Shown here in pieces: positions 8,346 through 16,684 of a stretch of DNA of 64,000 nt. The DNA comes from Chryseobacterium sp. ERMR1:04. GTDB taxonomy: Bacteria; Bacteroidota; Bacteroidia; Flavobacteriales; Weeksellaceae. Below the pieces are notes generated by a model. That model ran no database searches. It saw only the letters and a program-made list of their open reading frames with translations, and had not been told where the DNA came from. The stretch spans positions 930,001-994,000 of the forward strand of contig NZ_LIRF01000003.1 in assembly GCF_001297705.1 (NCBI RefSeq). Reading direction: 5' to 3'. The position numbers were made by a program, and so were the translations under genes. Numbering within the stretch: the stretch's first letter is position 1; the number at the start of each line of letters is the position of its first letter.

Positions 8346-8537
8346 ATGCAACAAGGAACAGTAAAATTCTTTAACGAAACTAAAGGATTTGGTTTTATTT
8401 CACCTTCTAATGGAGGTCCAGATGTTTTCGTACACACTTCAGGATTAGTAGATAATATCCGCGAAAATGATGTCGTAACATTTGACGTACAAAACGGAGC
8501 AAAAGGCGTTAACGCAATTAACGTAAAAATAGCTTAA
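8346..8537 (+). CDS. Cold-shock protein, CspA family (copy 1)
   Basis: 63 aa single cold-shock domain. RNP1 is KGFGFI (13-18) and RNP2 is DVFVH (26-30), the aromatic single-stranded nucleic-acid-binding surface. Acts as an RNA chaperone/antiterminator in the cytosol. Length is typical of flavobacterial Csp. It differs from copy 2 at a handful of positions. Preceded by a long leader and a consensus promoter; both copies can be made from one transcript. Confidence 0.95.
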   Translation: MQQGTVKFFNETKGFGFISPSNGGPDVFVHTSGLVDNIRENDVVTFDVQNGAKGVNAINVKIA

Positions 8538-8628
8538 ATTAAAATACTGTTTTGATTTAATCATCATTACAGGTATGGCAGTAGCCAAAAAATTATCAGT
8601 AAATACAACAATTTTATAATACAATACA

Positions 8629-8820
8629 ATGCAACAAGGAACAGTAAAATTCTTTAACGAAACTAAAGGATTTGGTTTTATTACACCTTCTAATGGAGGT
8701 CCAGATGTTTTCGTACATTCTTCAGGTTTAGTAAATGACATTCGTGAAAATGATGTCGTAACTTATGACGTACAAAACGGAGCAAAAGGCGTTAACGCTG
8801 TTAACGTAAAAATAGCTTAA
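8629..8820 (+). CDS. Cold-shock protein, CspA family (copy 2)
   Basis: 63 aa, RNP1 KGFGFI and RNP2 DVFVH intact. Differences from copy 1 are conservative (S19T, T31S, and changes around residues 35-38). It keeps its own copy of the proximal leader but no second promoter of consensus quality is visible, so it is probably expressed by read-through from the 8039 promoter. A strong terminator follows. Confidence 0.95.
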   Translation: MQQGTVKFFNETKGFGFITPSNGGPDVFVHSSGLVNDIRENDVVTYDVQNGAKGVNAVNVKIA

Positions 8821-8865
8821 ATTAAGACGAAAGCTTTCAACAGCTTTTTTCTCAATATAATAATT

Positions 8866-8900
8866 AGCAGAGAATCCTTAGGGCTCTCTGCTATTTTTTT
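8866..8900 (+). terminator. Rho-independent terminator after the csp pair
   Basis: AGCAGAGA (8866-8873) pairs with TCTCTGCT (8885-8892), followed by ATTTTTTT. It ends the cold-shock transcript. Confidence 0.85.
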
Positions 8901-9127
8901 GCTTAGAATCTATATCTAAAGTGTTTATATTTATATCCCCGTTTCCACCGAAGCAACAATACGACATCATAGATTGTCTATAAATTTAATTCTACAACAA
9001 AGGCTTTAGTAAATTCTAGTAAATTGAGGCTTTTATCATTAAAATCTATACTCTTTTACAAGATTTACAGCCCTTTCTTTTGAAAGAAAATGCTTTGAAA
9101 TTCATTAAATTCAATAGCTGCTGTATA

Positions 9128-9153
9128 TTGTTAAATAACATTCTCTAACTTTG
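9128..9153 (+). promoter_or_regulatory. Putative promoter of the luciferase-like oxidoreductase gene
   Basis: TAACTTTG at 9146-9153 matches the -7 consensus; TTG at 9128-9130 is a possible -33 element but the gap of 15 bases is short. The ATG is 35 bases downstream. Confidence 0.45.
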
Positions 9154-9188
9154 TAATAGCATGGTTAATACTATAAATTCCATCTTTT

Positions 9189-10205
9189 ATGAAAAAGAAA
9201 ATATCCTACTCTATTTTAGAACTTGCCATCGTATCGCAAGGCAGCTCTTTTAAACAAACATTAAATAATTCTCTGGCATTAGCAAAAGTGGCGGAGGAAA
9301 ATAACTATACACGATATTGGTTTGCAGAACATCATAATTCAGAATCTGTCGGAAGCAGTGCTACATCCATCCTTATCGGCTATGTGGCTGAAAATACAAA
9401 TACAATAAGAGTGGGTTCTGGTGGGATTATGCTTCCTAATCATTCCCCCTTAATTATTGCCGAGCAGTTTGGAACCCTTGCTCATCTGTATCCTCACCGA
9501 ATTGATCTGGGTCTGGGCAGAGCTCCCGGCACAGACACCCTGACAGCGCAAGCCATCCGGATAGATTTTATGAAAGCGGCGCATTCTTTTCCTGCAGAAG
9601 TTGAAAAGATTGAAAACTATTTTTCATCAGAAAACAAGACCTCCAAAGTGAGAGCTGCCATTGCAGAAGGAACAGAAGTTCCTATTTATATATTAGGATC
9701 AAGTACTGATAGTGCACATTTAGCGGCAAGTAAAGGTCTACCCTATGCTTTTGCCAGTCATTTTGCATCTACGCATCTATTGAATGCGCTACAGATTTAC
9801 AGAGAAGAATTTCAACCTTCTGAATTCCTGAAAGAAGCCTACACCATTGCAGGCATAAATATAGTAATTGCAGATACCGAAGAAGAAGCCGAAAGATTAT
9901 TCACCTCATTAATAAGAATGTTTTTTGGAATATTGACGGGTAATTCTGAACCCTTACAACCACCAACAGAAATGACTGATGACCTTAAAGAAGTTCTACA
10001 CCATCCAAGTTTGCATCAGATGCTGAAATATTCATTTGTTGGCACGAAAGAAATCGTCAAAAGACAGGTTCAGTCTTTCCTCGATGAAACCCAAGTTGAC
10101 GAACTTATTATGGTATCAACAATGTATTCTATTGAGGACAGAATAAAGTCTACTCAATTATTTGCTGAAGTAATGAGTGAAATAAATAATGAAAGATTAT
10201 CATAA
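9189..10205 (+). CDS. LLM-class flavin-dependent oxidoreductase (bacterial luciferase-like)
   Basis: 338 aa TIM-barrel flavoenzyme. Family features: start SYSILELAIVSQG, RYWFAEHHN (44-52), the GGIMLPNHSPLIIAEQFGTL segment and RIDLGLGRAPGTD (about 105-117), which form the FMN/F420-binding face. Belongs to the group usually annotated as luciferase-like monooxygenase with no known substrate. Monocistronic: own -7 box upstream and a strong terminator downstream. Confidence 0.9.
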   Translation: MKKKISYSILELAIVSQGSSFKQTLNNSLALAKVAEENNYTRYWFAEHHNSESVGSSATSILIGYVAENTNTIRVGSGGIMLPNHSPLIIAEQFGTLAHLYPHRIDLGLGRAPGTDTLTAQAIRIDFMKAAHSFPAEVEKIENYFSSENKTSKVRAAIAEGTEVPIYILGSSTDSAHLAASKGLPYAFASHFASTHLLNALQIYREEFQPSEFLKEAYTIAGINIVIADTEEEAERLFTSLIRMFFGILTGNSEPLQPPTEMTDDLKEVLHHPSLHQMLKYSFVGTKEIVKRQVQSFLDETQVDELIMVSTMYSIEDRIKSTQLFAEVMSEINNERLS

Positions 10206-10230
10206 GATCTAGATACATTTTTAGCAAAAA

Positions 10231-10266
10231 AGAGAAATTGTAAGATCTTACAATCTCTCTTTTTTT
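10231..10266 (+). terminator. Rho-independent terminator
   Basis: The arms AGAGA-A-ATTGTAAGA and TCTTACAAT-C-TCTCT face each other with a run of T after the stem. It ends the oxidoreductase transcript and may also serve the convergent gene. Confidence 0.85.
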
Positions 10267-10312
10267 ATAATCAACATGTTTAGATTTTAGATCAATTAAT
10301 TCTCTAGCAAAA

Positions 10313-10585
10313 CTATTTCTTAGGCAGTTTAAATCCTACCGACTTTAATTTTCTAGTCATTTCAATAAAATGTACTGGTGCAACGAAAGGTAGACCAGAC
10401 TTCCCTTCACTGACAGCATATAATGCCGCATGAAATTTATGGGTTCCTGTGGGGAATTTCCCTACACAGATAGAATATGGAGTTTCTTTATCATCAAAAA
10501 AATCATCTACTTTACGAAAAGAGCAATCACCTCCAACGCGGGAATCTTCAAAACGGACTTCTTCAATGACTGCCTCATTTCCCAT
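10313..10585 (-). CDS. Hypothetical protein, 90 aa, possibly N-terminally truncated
   Basis: Begins MGNEAVIEEVRFEDSRVGGD and ends in a basic tail FKLPKK. The eight codons before the ATG (NTEVDWVE) read like coding sequence and are preceded by a TAG, so the ancestral protein may have been longer. No signal peptide or membrane segment. One Cys pair (C21, C40). Not recognised. Converges with the oxidoreductase gene. Confidence 0.5.
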   Translation of the reverse strand: MGNEAVIEEVRFEDSRVGGDCSFRKVDDFFDDKETPYSICVGKFPTGTHKFHAALYAVSEGKSGLPFVAPVHFIEMTRKLKSVGFKLPKK

Positions 10586-10838
10586 TTCTACCCAGTCTAC
10601 TTCTGTATTCTAAGTTTAAAATGAATCTTTTGGTCCAGAAATTTACTCAATACAATTATTACACAAGAACACATAACAATTATTCATCTTATAACATTTA
10701 ACAGACTAAACCATTAAATTCAAAAGATTACACACATTAATAAATACAAAAATCAAAATAATAACAAAAAATATATTGATTATTCAAAAATATATTTATC
10801 TTTATTGTCTCAATTTGAGAATTAAACTAAACCATGAT

Positions 10839-11747
10839 ATGAATTCAAGAAAATTTAAACGTTTGAAGGTGCATAGCCTTCTTTATTTCAATCCAAGAAA
10901 AAGAAATAAATACATTGGTAAAAGGTTATTATTAGCTCCTGCCCTATTCTTTTTGGTAAATTGTTCTTCTGACAGTATTGGTGATGGAAACGGTCTTACC
11001 CAACCCCCTGTAGATGCAACATTTACGGTAACCAAAACTGCGGAAAACAAATACCATCTAAAAAGGACGTATAACAATTATATTCTTTCCAAATGGAATA
11101 TAGATAACAACGGTTACAATACAGGAAAAAGTGAAGAAGATATTTCTTTCCTTGATGCAGGAAGCTATGTTATTCAGCACCAAGCAATAGGAATTGGTGG
11201 TGAGGTTGGTGGAACTTCTAGCCAGACCATTGTTGTGCCTACTTCAGATCCAGTTTCTGGAAATATAATTCAGGGAGGCAGGTTTGATACTCCCGAAGAA
11301 ATCTCAAAATGGTCTAAACACATCATCAGCTCTACACAGGCAGAATGGGTTTTTGCAAATGGTGCTGTTACAATGGTTGCTAATGAAGGCAGGCAGCAAG
11401 GCATTTATCAGGCTATTAACGTAGAAGCAGGACAAAAATATGCTATAGATATGGTAGCTTCTTCAGAAACAGCTTTAGTAGATACCTGGTTTGAAGTGTA
11501 TGTTTTAAACAGTATTCCTGCTTCCGGAACAGACGTAAGTGGTACGGTTTACAGAAATATTAATACTTGGGATGGCTGCGGAAAAGGTCAGTTTAAAGGA
11601 AAAGTTTCCTCTATAGGCTGTAATCCATCCAAAAACGGAGGGGTTTATACCGCCACAACAACCGGAAAGGTATATTTATTTATCAAATGCGGAGGAAAAA
11701 CAGTGAATGGATTAAGCATTGATAAAGTTGAATTCCGTAAAATATAA
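10839..11747 (+). CDS. Surface lipoprotein, probable carbohydrate-binding partner of GH30
   Basis: 302 aa from the chosen ATG at 10839; an upstream in-frame ATG at 10776 would add 21 residues before the signal sequence and is less likely. A basic N-region is followed by LLLAPALFFLVNC, with lipobox Cys42. A PKD-like domain (about 55-125) follows, then a jelly-roll of CBM type: GGRFDTPEEISKWSKH..., AEWVFANGAVTM..., GIYQAINVEAGQKYAIDM..., the usual layout of CBM4/22-like modules. It lies 25 bases upstream of the GH30 gene in the same operon, which suggests capture of the glycan cut by that enzyme. Confidence 0.75.
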   Translation: MNSRKFKRLKVHSLLYFNPRKRNKYIGKRLLLAPALFFLVNCSSDSIGDGNGLTQPPVDATFTVTKTAENKYHLKRTYNNYILSKWNIDNNGYNTGKSEEDISFLDAGSYVIQHQAIGIGGEVGGTSSQTIVVPTSDPVSGNIIQGGRFDTPEEISKWSKHIISSTQAEWVFANGAVTMVANEGRQQGIYQAINVEAGQKYAIDMVASSETALVDTWFEVYVLNSIPASGTDVSGTVYRNINTWDGCGKGQFKGKVSSIGCNPSKNGGVYTATTTGKVYLFIKCGGKTVNGLSIDKVEFRKI

Positions 11748-11772
11748 AACTAATTAACCATAAAATTTTAAT

Positions 11773-13233
11773 ATGAAAATCAAATACTCATCCCGTTTCG
11801 TCTTGAGAAATGCTGCACTTTGTAGTGTCGCACTTCTTTCTTTTTTAAATACCAGTTGCAGCAATAGCACAGATATTTCTAATAATGACAATCAAGGAAA
11901 AGAAAATATTTCCGGAGGTGCCATAGAAGTCTGGCTGACCAAAGGAGATCAATCAGTAAAACTTCAGCAGCAAAATAATGCCACTTTTTCTACAGCTCCA
12001 AGCACGGGAACAAGCATCGAAGTTGATGCCTCAAAAATTTTCCAGACCGTAGATGGTTTTGGATATACATTAACAGGAGGAAGTGTTGACGTAATTAATC
12101 AGCTGACCCCTGCTAAAAAACAGGAATTATTAAATGATCTGTTTAGTACCTCCGGAATAGCTGTAAGTTATTTAAGAATCAGTATCGGGGCATCGGATCT
12201 TAGCAGTGAAGTTTTTACGTATAACGATATCCCTTCCGGCCAGACAGATCCTACCCTTTCTCAGTTTAGTTTAAGCAAAGACTTGCCACTTATTCAGATG
12301 TTAAAAGATATTTTGGCAATTAATCCTACTATTAAAATTTTAGCAACTCCATGGACAGCGCCTGTCTGGATGAAAACGAATGGAAGTGCTATCGGAGGAA
12401 ACTTAAAAACTGAATATTATACTACTTATGCGCAATATTTCGTAAAATATATTCAGGCCATGAAAGCTCAGGGAATTAAAATTGATGCCATAACTCCTCA
12501 AAATGAGCCGCTACACCCAGGAAATAATCCAAGTATGTATATGTCTTCTACAGAACAGGCTGCATTTATTAAAAATGGACTAGGGCCTGCCTTCAGAACG
12601 GCTAATATGAATACAAAGATCATTACATATGATCATAATTGTGATAATCCGGCTTATCCTTTGGCTATACTAAATGATCCTGCTGCCAATCCGTTTGTTG
12701 ACGGGTCTGCTTTCCACCTTTACGCAGGAGATATTTCGGTTTTAAGCAATGTTCATAATCTATTTCCGAATAAAAATATTTATTTCACAGAACAATGGAC
12801 AAGTTCTTTAGGAGGGTTCTCCGGAGATTTAGACTGGCATATGAAAAACGTTATTATTGGATCTATGAGAAATTGGAGTAAGAACGCATTGGAATGGAAT
12901 GTTGCCAATAACACCTCGTTTGGACCTCATACCCCAGGCGGCTGCACACAATGCAAAGGTGCTATTACCGTGACCAATAATGCTGCTTATGATAAAAATG
13001 TAGCCTATTATATTATCGCTCACGCTTCAAAGTTTGTCCCTGCAAATTCTCAGAGAATCGCTTCTACGCAAGCCACTAATCTTTCAACAGTTGCTTTTAA
13101 AACTCCGGCAGGAAAAGCTGTTTTAATTGTTCAGAACAGCAGTTCTACCAACCAAACATTTACGATTAAATATAATCAGCAAACAGCTCCCGTTACTATT
13201 TCAGGAAGCTCAACAGTTACTTATGTTTTCTAA
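11773..13233 (+). CDS. GH30-family glycoside hydrolase, lipoprotein
   Basis: 486 aa. Signal sequence with lipobox ending at Cys29 (LNTSC). GH30 (beta/alpha)8 barrel plus beta side domain: QTVDGFGYTLTGGS (91-104), PWTAPVWMKTNG (193-204), acid/base Glu245 in TPQNEP, and nucleophile Glu340 in YFTEQW. The family includes beta-glucosylceramidases and endo-beta-1,6-glucanases; the secreted bacterial setting and the lipoprotein partner favour a glucanase, but specificity cannot be fixed from sequence. The side domain ends at the C-terminus (STVTYVF) with no T9SS signal, in agreement with lipid anchoring. Confidence 0.9.
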   Translation: MKIKYSSRFVLRNAALCSVALLSFLNTSCSNSTDISNNDNQGKENISGGAIEVWLTKGDQSVKLQQQNNATFSTAPSTGTSIEVDASKIFQTVDGFGYTLTGGSVDVINQLTPAKKQELLNDLFSTSGIAVSYLRISIGASDLSSEVFTYNDIPSGQTDPTLSQFSLSKDLPLIQMLKDILAINPTIKILATPWTAPVWMKTNGSAIGGNLKTEYYTTYAQYFVKYIQAMKAQGIKIDAITPQNEPLHPGNNPSMYMSSTEQAAFIKNGLGPAFRTANMNTKIITYDHNCDNPAYPLAILNDPAANPFVDGSAFHLYAGDISVLSNVHNLFPNKNIYFTEQWTSSLGGFSGDLDWHMKNVIIGSMRNWSKNALEWNVANNTSFGPHTPGGCTQCKGAITVTNNAAYDKNVAYYIIAHASKFVPANSQRIASTQATNLSTVAFKTPAGKAVLIVQNSSSTNQTFTIKYNQQTAPVTISGSSTVTYVF

Positions 13234-13320
13234 AACAGTATCTTAAATTATCATCTAAAAAAATGATAAAACTCCTTCAACTTATACACTTGAAAAATTC
13301 AAGTATTAGAATAGAAAACA

Positions 13321-13353
13321 AAAACGGGTCTCCTTATAGATCCGTTTTTTATT
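13321..13353 (+). terminator. Rho-independent terminator after GH30
   Basis: ACGGGTCT pairs with AGATCCGT (one G-T pair) and is followed by TTTTTT. It lies about 90 bases after the stop. Confidence 0.8.
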
Positions 13354-13480
13354 TAAACTTTTAGCCAAATAATCCTTACAATGATTGATTATAAATAGTG
13401 TCCTAGCTAATTTGGAGGTAAAATGACGACAATATAAAAAAATAGAAAATCAGATTTGAATTGTCCATTTTTACATAATC

Positions 13481-14611
13481 TTAATATCTGATCAGTTTCT
13501 GAATCTCTGTTTGATATTTTTTATTTTCCCTTTTTATTTTTAAAATCAAGCTAATCAATAATAAACTGATTGCCAAACCGATGATAATGATAGAAATTCT
13601 GATGTATTTAAAATGAAGCTTTACATCTTGGATCTTCTTTATTATTTCTTTGTTGTAATCATCAATAGAATGATTGATAGAGCTTAATTCATTCTCTTCT
13701 CTTTTAAAACGCAATGCAAAAACTTTGTTATTGTAAGTTTGATATAATGCAGAGTTTCCCAGAGCCAGATAATTATCCGACATTTCTTTATAAATCCCTT
13801 CGCTGAGGGCAAGATCCCCTGTATTACTGCAAAGATTTTCTGCTTTATGTAAAAGATCTAATGCCGTTTGACTTTCATGGTTTAGCTTATACATTTCTGC
13901 TAAGCCTTTCAACCCAAATGCTTCCAGACTTTTAGCCTGATCTTTCTGAGCATAATCAATTGCTTTCAGAAATGCAGATTTTGCTTTTTCAGATTGATCA
14001 AGGTTAAGATAGCAGGATCCTATATTATAATACACGATACTTAAATTAACGTAGGTTCTTTTTTTTGCTTTTATTTTTTCAAAATTGGCAACCGAAACAA
14101 GGAACTTCTCAAGGGCTATTTCAGAATTTGACTGGCTTTTATAGATCATCCCACGAATAGCATAGCTTCTACCCGTTTCAAAATACTTTTCATACAAACC
14201 ATCCGGAAGTTTAGACAGATAAGTATCTGCTTCATCAAGGGTTTCAAAACTTTTACTAAAAAGCTCCATTTGCTCATACTGTATAGCCAACGAGATCAAA
14301 AGACTGGTCTGGGTTTTTAAATCATTGGTTTTTTTTCCTAATTCTTTCGCTTTTATGATATATTGTAAAGACTCTTCGAAATTTCTTTTGGCAATATTCG
14401 CGGTAGAAAGAAGTGAATAAATTTTGATTAACTGATTAATATCTTTTTCTTTTTTGAGTATTTTTTTTCCAATAGATATAGCACTGTCTGGCCTATCATA
14501 GATTTCAGAATAAGCCTTCTTCAGTAAAGAATCATCAGAAGTATTCTGCCCAAAAACCAAGATTTGAGCAAGTAAAAAAGTAAATATTATAATTTTTAAA
14601 ATTAATCTCAT
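13481..14611 (-). CDS. TPR-containing periplasmic/membrane protein without output domain
   Basis: 376 aa. Signal peptide (residues 1-21, ending LVFGQ), then tetratricopeptide repeats (about 50-300), a helix, one membrane segment near 335-357 (ISIIIIGLAISLLLISLIL) and a short basic cytosolic tail ending QKLIRY. The architecture is that of the flavobacterial TPR sensor proteins that end in a histidine kinase or LuxR/AraC domain, but the output domain is missing. Its ATG overlaps the stop of the upstream AraC-type gene in an ATGA, so they are translationally coupled and may act together. Confidence 0.7.
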   Translation of the reverse strand: MRLILKIIIFTFLLAQILVFGQNTSDDSLLKKAYSEIYDRPDSAISIGKKILKKEKDINQLIKIYSLLSTANIAKRNFEESLQYIIKAKELGKKTNDLKTQTSLLISLAIQYEQMELFSKSFETLDEADTYLSKLPDGLYEKYFETGRSYAIRGMIYKSQSNSEIALEKFLVSVANFEKIKAKKRTYVNLSIVYYNIGSCYLNLDQSEKAKSAFLKAIDYAQKDQAKSLEAFGLKGLAEMYKLNHESQTALDLLHKAENLCSNTGDLALSEGIYKEMSDNYLALGNSALYQTYNNKVFALRFKREENELSSINHSIDDYNKEIIKKIQDVKLHFKYIRISIIIIGLAISLLLISLILKIKRENKKYQTEIQKLIRY

Positions 14612-16260
14612 GATATTTTACCTTTAGTTATTTCTTGAACATAAGCGTTGGGAGACATCCCTGTTAAAGACTTGAATATATTTGTAAAAGCACTGTGAGA
14701 GGAAAATCCTAAATATTCAGCAAGGTAGCTCACCTTATAGTTAAGGTAGGTAGAATCTGTTTTTAATAAATGTATAATATGGTTAATCCTCAATTCATTA
14801 ATATATCCATTGAAATTTTTTCCTTTGTGGTTATTGATTACTTCAGAAAGATATTTGGTATTTACTCCCATTTGGGTAGAAAGCAATGAAAGCGACATAC
14901 TTTGGTTTAAATATCGATTTGCCTGCTCCCATTCTTCAAGCTTGCGCAAAATCTCATCTTCCTTTTCTTTTGAAATTTTATTGGATTCTTTATCTACATT
15001 TTTATACCCAACAACGGCCTTTTCCAAAAGAGGGTGTTGATCTCTGCCAGGAGAGGTATCTATTGTTTCATGTTTTTTAAAGAATTCAAACTGTTTTTTT
15101 AAGTCTCTATTCCGCCTTGTTTCAAAAATAAAATAAATAATCAAACCATTAATGATCACAAACGAAATCACGCCAACCAAAATCCAGGTTTTTCTTAATT
15201 CATTCTGTGTTTCAAATTCTACTTTCTTGTTTTGATAAAATTCAAAAAGTTTTACAATATACCGCACTCCTTCTTTTTTATTAGCGTCCAGCTTTGTATT
15301 GGTCGTCTTATAAAGGTTGCTGTAGTAATGGTATCTTTCATCATTATGAAGGGCAAAATAACTTTTTGTTAATGATTCATAGATCTTTTTTTTAAAACTG
15401 TTATAAGGAAGATTTTCAATTTTTGAAAGCCCCTTTTCTAAATTTTGAGCAGAAGCCCCATACGCTCCTTTCAAAAAATAATATTGTGAGAGCCTTTCAT
15501 ATGCAAGAGCAAGCAGAAAAGGTTTATTCTGGATATCTCTGTTATCAATAACATTTTCAAGAAGCTTTCTGGATTCCTCTAATTTATTCAGTTTCATTAA
15601 GCAAGAAGATCGGAAAATTTCATTTTCAAATCCTATGATTTTATTCTCTTCATTATCATTGCTATTATAATAATCACTTTTATCAAGATTTTTTAAAGCT
15701 GCTGTATAATCTCTTTTAATCTTAAAATTAATTGCCTGAAGCTGATAGAGCTTTACCAACGTTATTTTTATTCTGGGATCATCATCTTTAAATAATTTAT
15801 TCTGGGAAAGCAGACGTAACACAACCCTTTGTGACTGATTGTACAGCCCTAAATTTTGGTACTGCTCTGCTAGGTTATAATCACTGTAAATTTGCATAAA
15901 ACGAGAAAGGCTTGGTCGCTCTTCCGGCCCTTCCCTTGTATTTAAAATATTAACAGACTCAACGTAGTCTCCTTTCATTGCATATGCCTGGGAAATAATA
16001 TTCTGGATAATAATTTTATGTTCAGTATTTCGATCACTTATCTGTAAACTTTGTGAATAGCTGATACAATCATCTGGATTCTGATATAATTTCTGAAAAG
16101 CTTTATCTACTAAAATAGTAAAGTCCGGACTCGATTGCCCATTTATAAAAATTGACCCTAGCAATAGAATCAAAATCAGAAAATTATTTTTCTGATTTTC
16201 TTTTGTAAATAATTGCTCCATGATAAGCTTACTCGTAGTTTTCTTAAAATCTGTCTTCAA
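14608..16260 (-). CDS. TPR sensor with C-terminal AraC-type DNA-binding domain
   Basis: 550 aa as read from 16260; the likelier start is the internal ATG at 16221 (codon 14), which places a normal signal peptide (NFLILILLLGSIFINGQ) near the N-terminus. TPR repeats occupy about 45-340, one membrane segment lies near 362-381 (LVGVISFVIINGLIIYFIF), and an AraC/XylS HTH pair fills 440-545 (SLSLLSTQMGVNTKYLSEVIN, then VSYLAEYLGFSSHSAFTNIFKSLTG). A one-protein signal transducer: outside sensing, inside DNA binding. The divergent secreted-protein gene at 16685 is a possible target. A perfect inverted repeat lies upstream at 16308-16333. Confidence 0.8.
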   Translation of the reverse strand: MKTDFKKTTSKLIMEQLFTKENQKNNFLILILLLGSIFINGQSSPDFTILVDKAFQKLYQNPDDCISYSQSLQISDRNTEHKIIIQNIISQAYAMKGDYVESVNILNTREGPEERPSLSRFMQIYSDYNLAEQYQNLGLYNQSQRVVLRLLSQNKLFKDDDPRIKITLVKLYQLQAINFKIKRDYTAALKNLDKSDYYNSNDNEENKIIGFENEIFRSSCLMKLNKLEESRKLLENVIDNRDIQNKPFLLALAYERLSQYYFLKGAYGASAQNLEKGLSKIENLPYNSFKKKIYESLTKSYFALHNDERYHYYSNLYKTTNTKLDANKKEGVRYIVKLFEFYQNKKVEFETQNELRKTWILVGVISFVIINGLIIYFIFETRRNRDLKKQFEFFKKHETIDTSPGRDQHPLLEKAVVGYKNVDKESNKISKEKEDEILRKLEEWEQANRYLNQSMSLSLLSTQMGVNTKYLSEVINNHKGKNFNGYINELRINHIIHLLKTDSTYLNYKVSYLAEYLGFSSHSAFTNIFKSLTGMSPNAYVQEITKGKIS

Positions 16261-16307
16261 ATCAGTATTTTGTATACAACTGTATTACAGATATTTAAAT
16301 TTTAGTT

Positions 16308-16333
16308 TTTGTAGATTTCGTGAAATCTACAAA
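16308..16333. repeat. Perfect 12-bp inverted repeat upstream of the AraC-type gene
   Basis: TTTGTAGATTTC and GAAATCTACAAA face each other around a GT centre. It sits 48-87 bases before the two candidate start codons of the regulator and about 350 bases before the divergent secreted-protein gene. It could be an operator or an mRNA hairpin; there is no T-run for a terminator on the + strand. Confidence 0.6.
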
Positions 16334-16684
16334 TCAAATTCTTTTCTAAGGGTAAATATAATATTAATATTGTTTCGACCAATCCAAATAAGAAAACTCA
16401 CAGAAATAGGAAAAATATTTACAAAACGGCAAAATTTCAATGAAAGCATTCCCTCTGCTAGTGGTTATAAAAAATAACCTTTTTCATTGTTGCTGAAAAT
16501 CAATAATCTGCTTTAATTATAAAACAGTTGTTTGCCCCGCATAAGCTAAAATTCACTTTGATATTCCATAACGGAACAATCTAAGTGAATACAATATGAT
16601 AAAAACCCTTTAGAAATATTAATAATTCAAAGTCTGCATTACTCAAAATGCACAAAGGGCTTACTTAACTTAATTTTAAATATA

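Larger units (their letters stand above)
8260..8826 (+). repeat. Tandem duplication of a cold-shock gene unit
   Basis: Two units of about 287 bases (8260-8546 and 8547-8826) each begin CTGTTTTGATTTAATCATCA, continue with a near-identical leader containing a TGGCA(g/a)TAGCCA motif, and end just after the csp stop codon. The leader and start-codon context ACAATACAATG are identical in both. A recent unequal-crossover product. Confidence 0.9.

Noticed and set aside
10776..10838. Extra N-terminal segment of the lipoprotein (start at 10776)
   Set aside because: It puts about 20 hydrophobic/tyrosine-rich residues before the real basic signal region; the ATG at 10839 gives a normal lipoprotein start.
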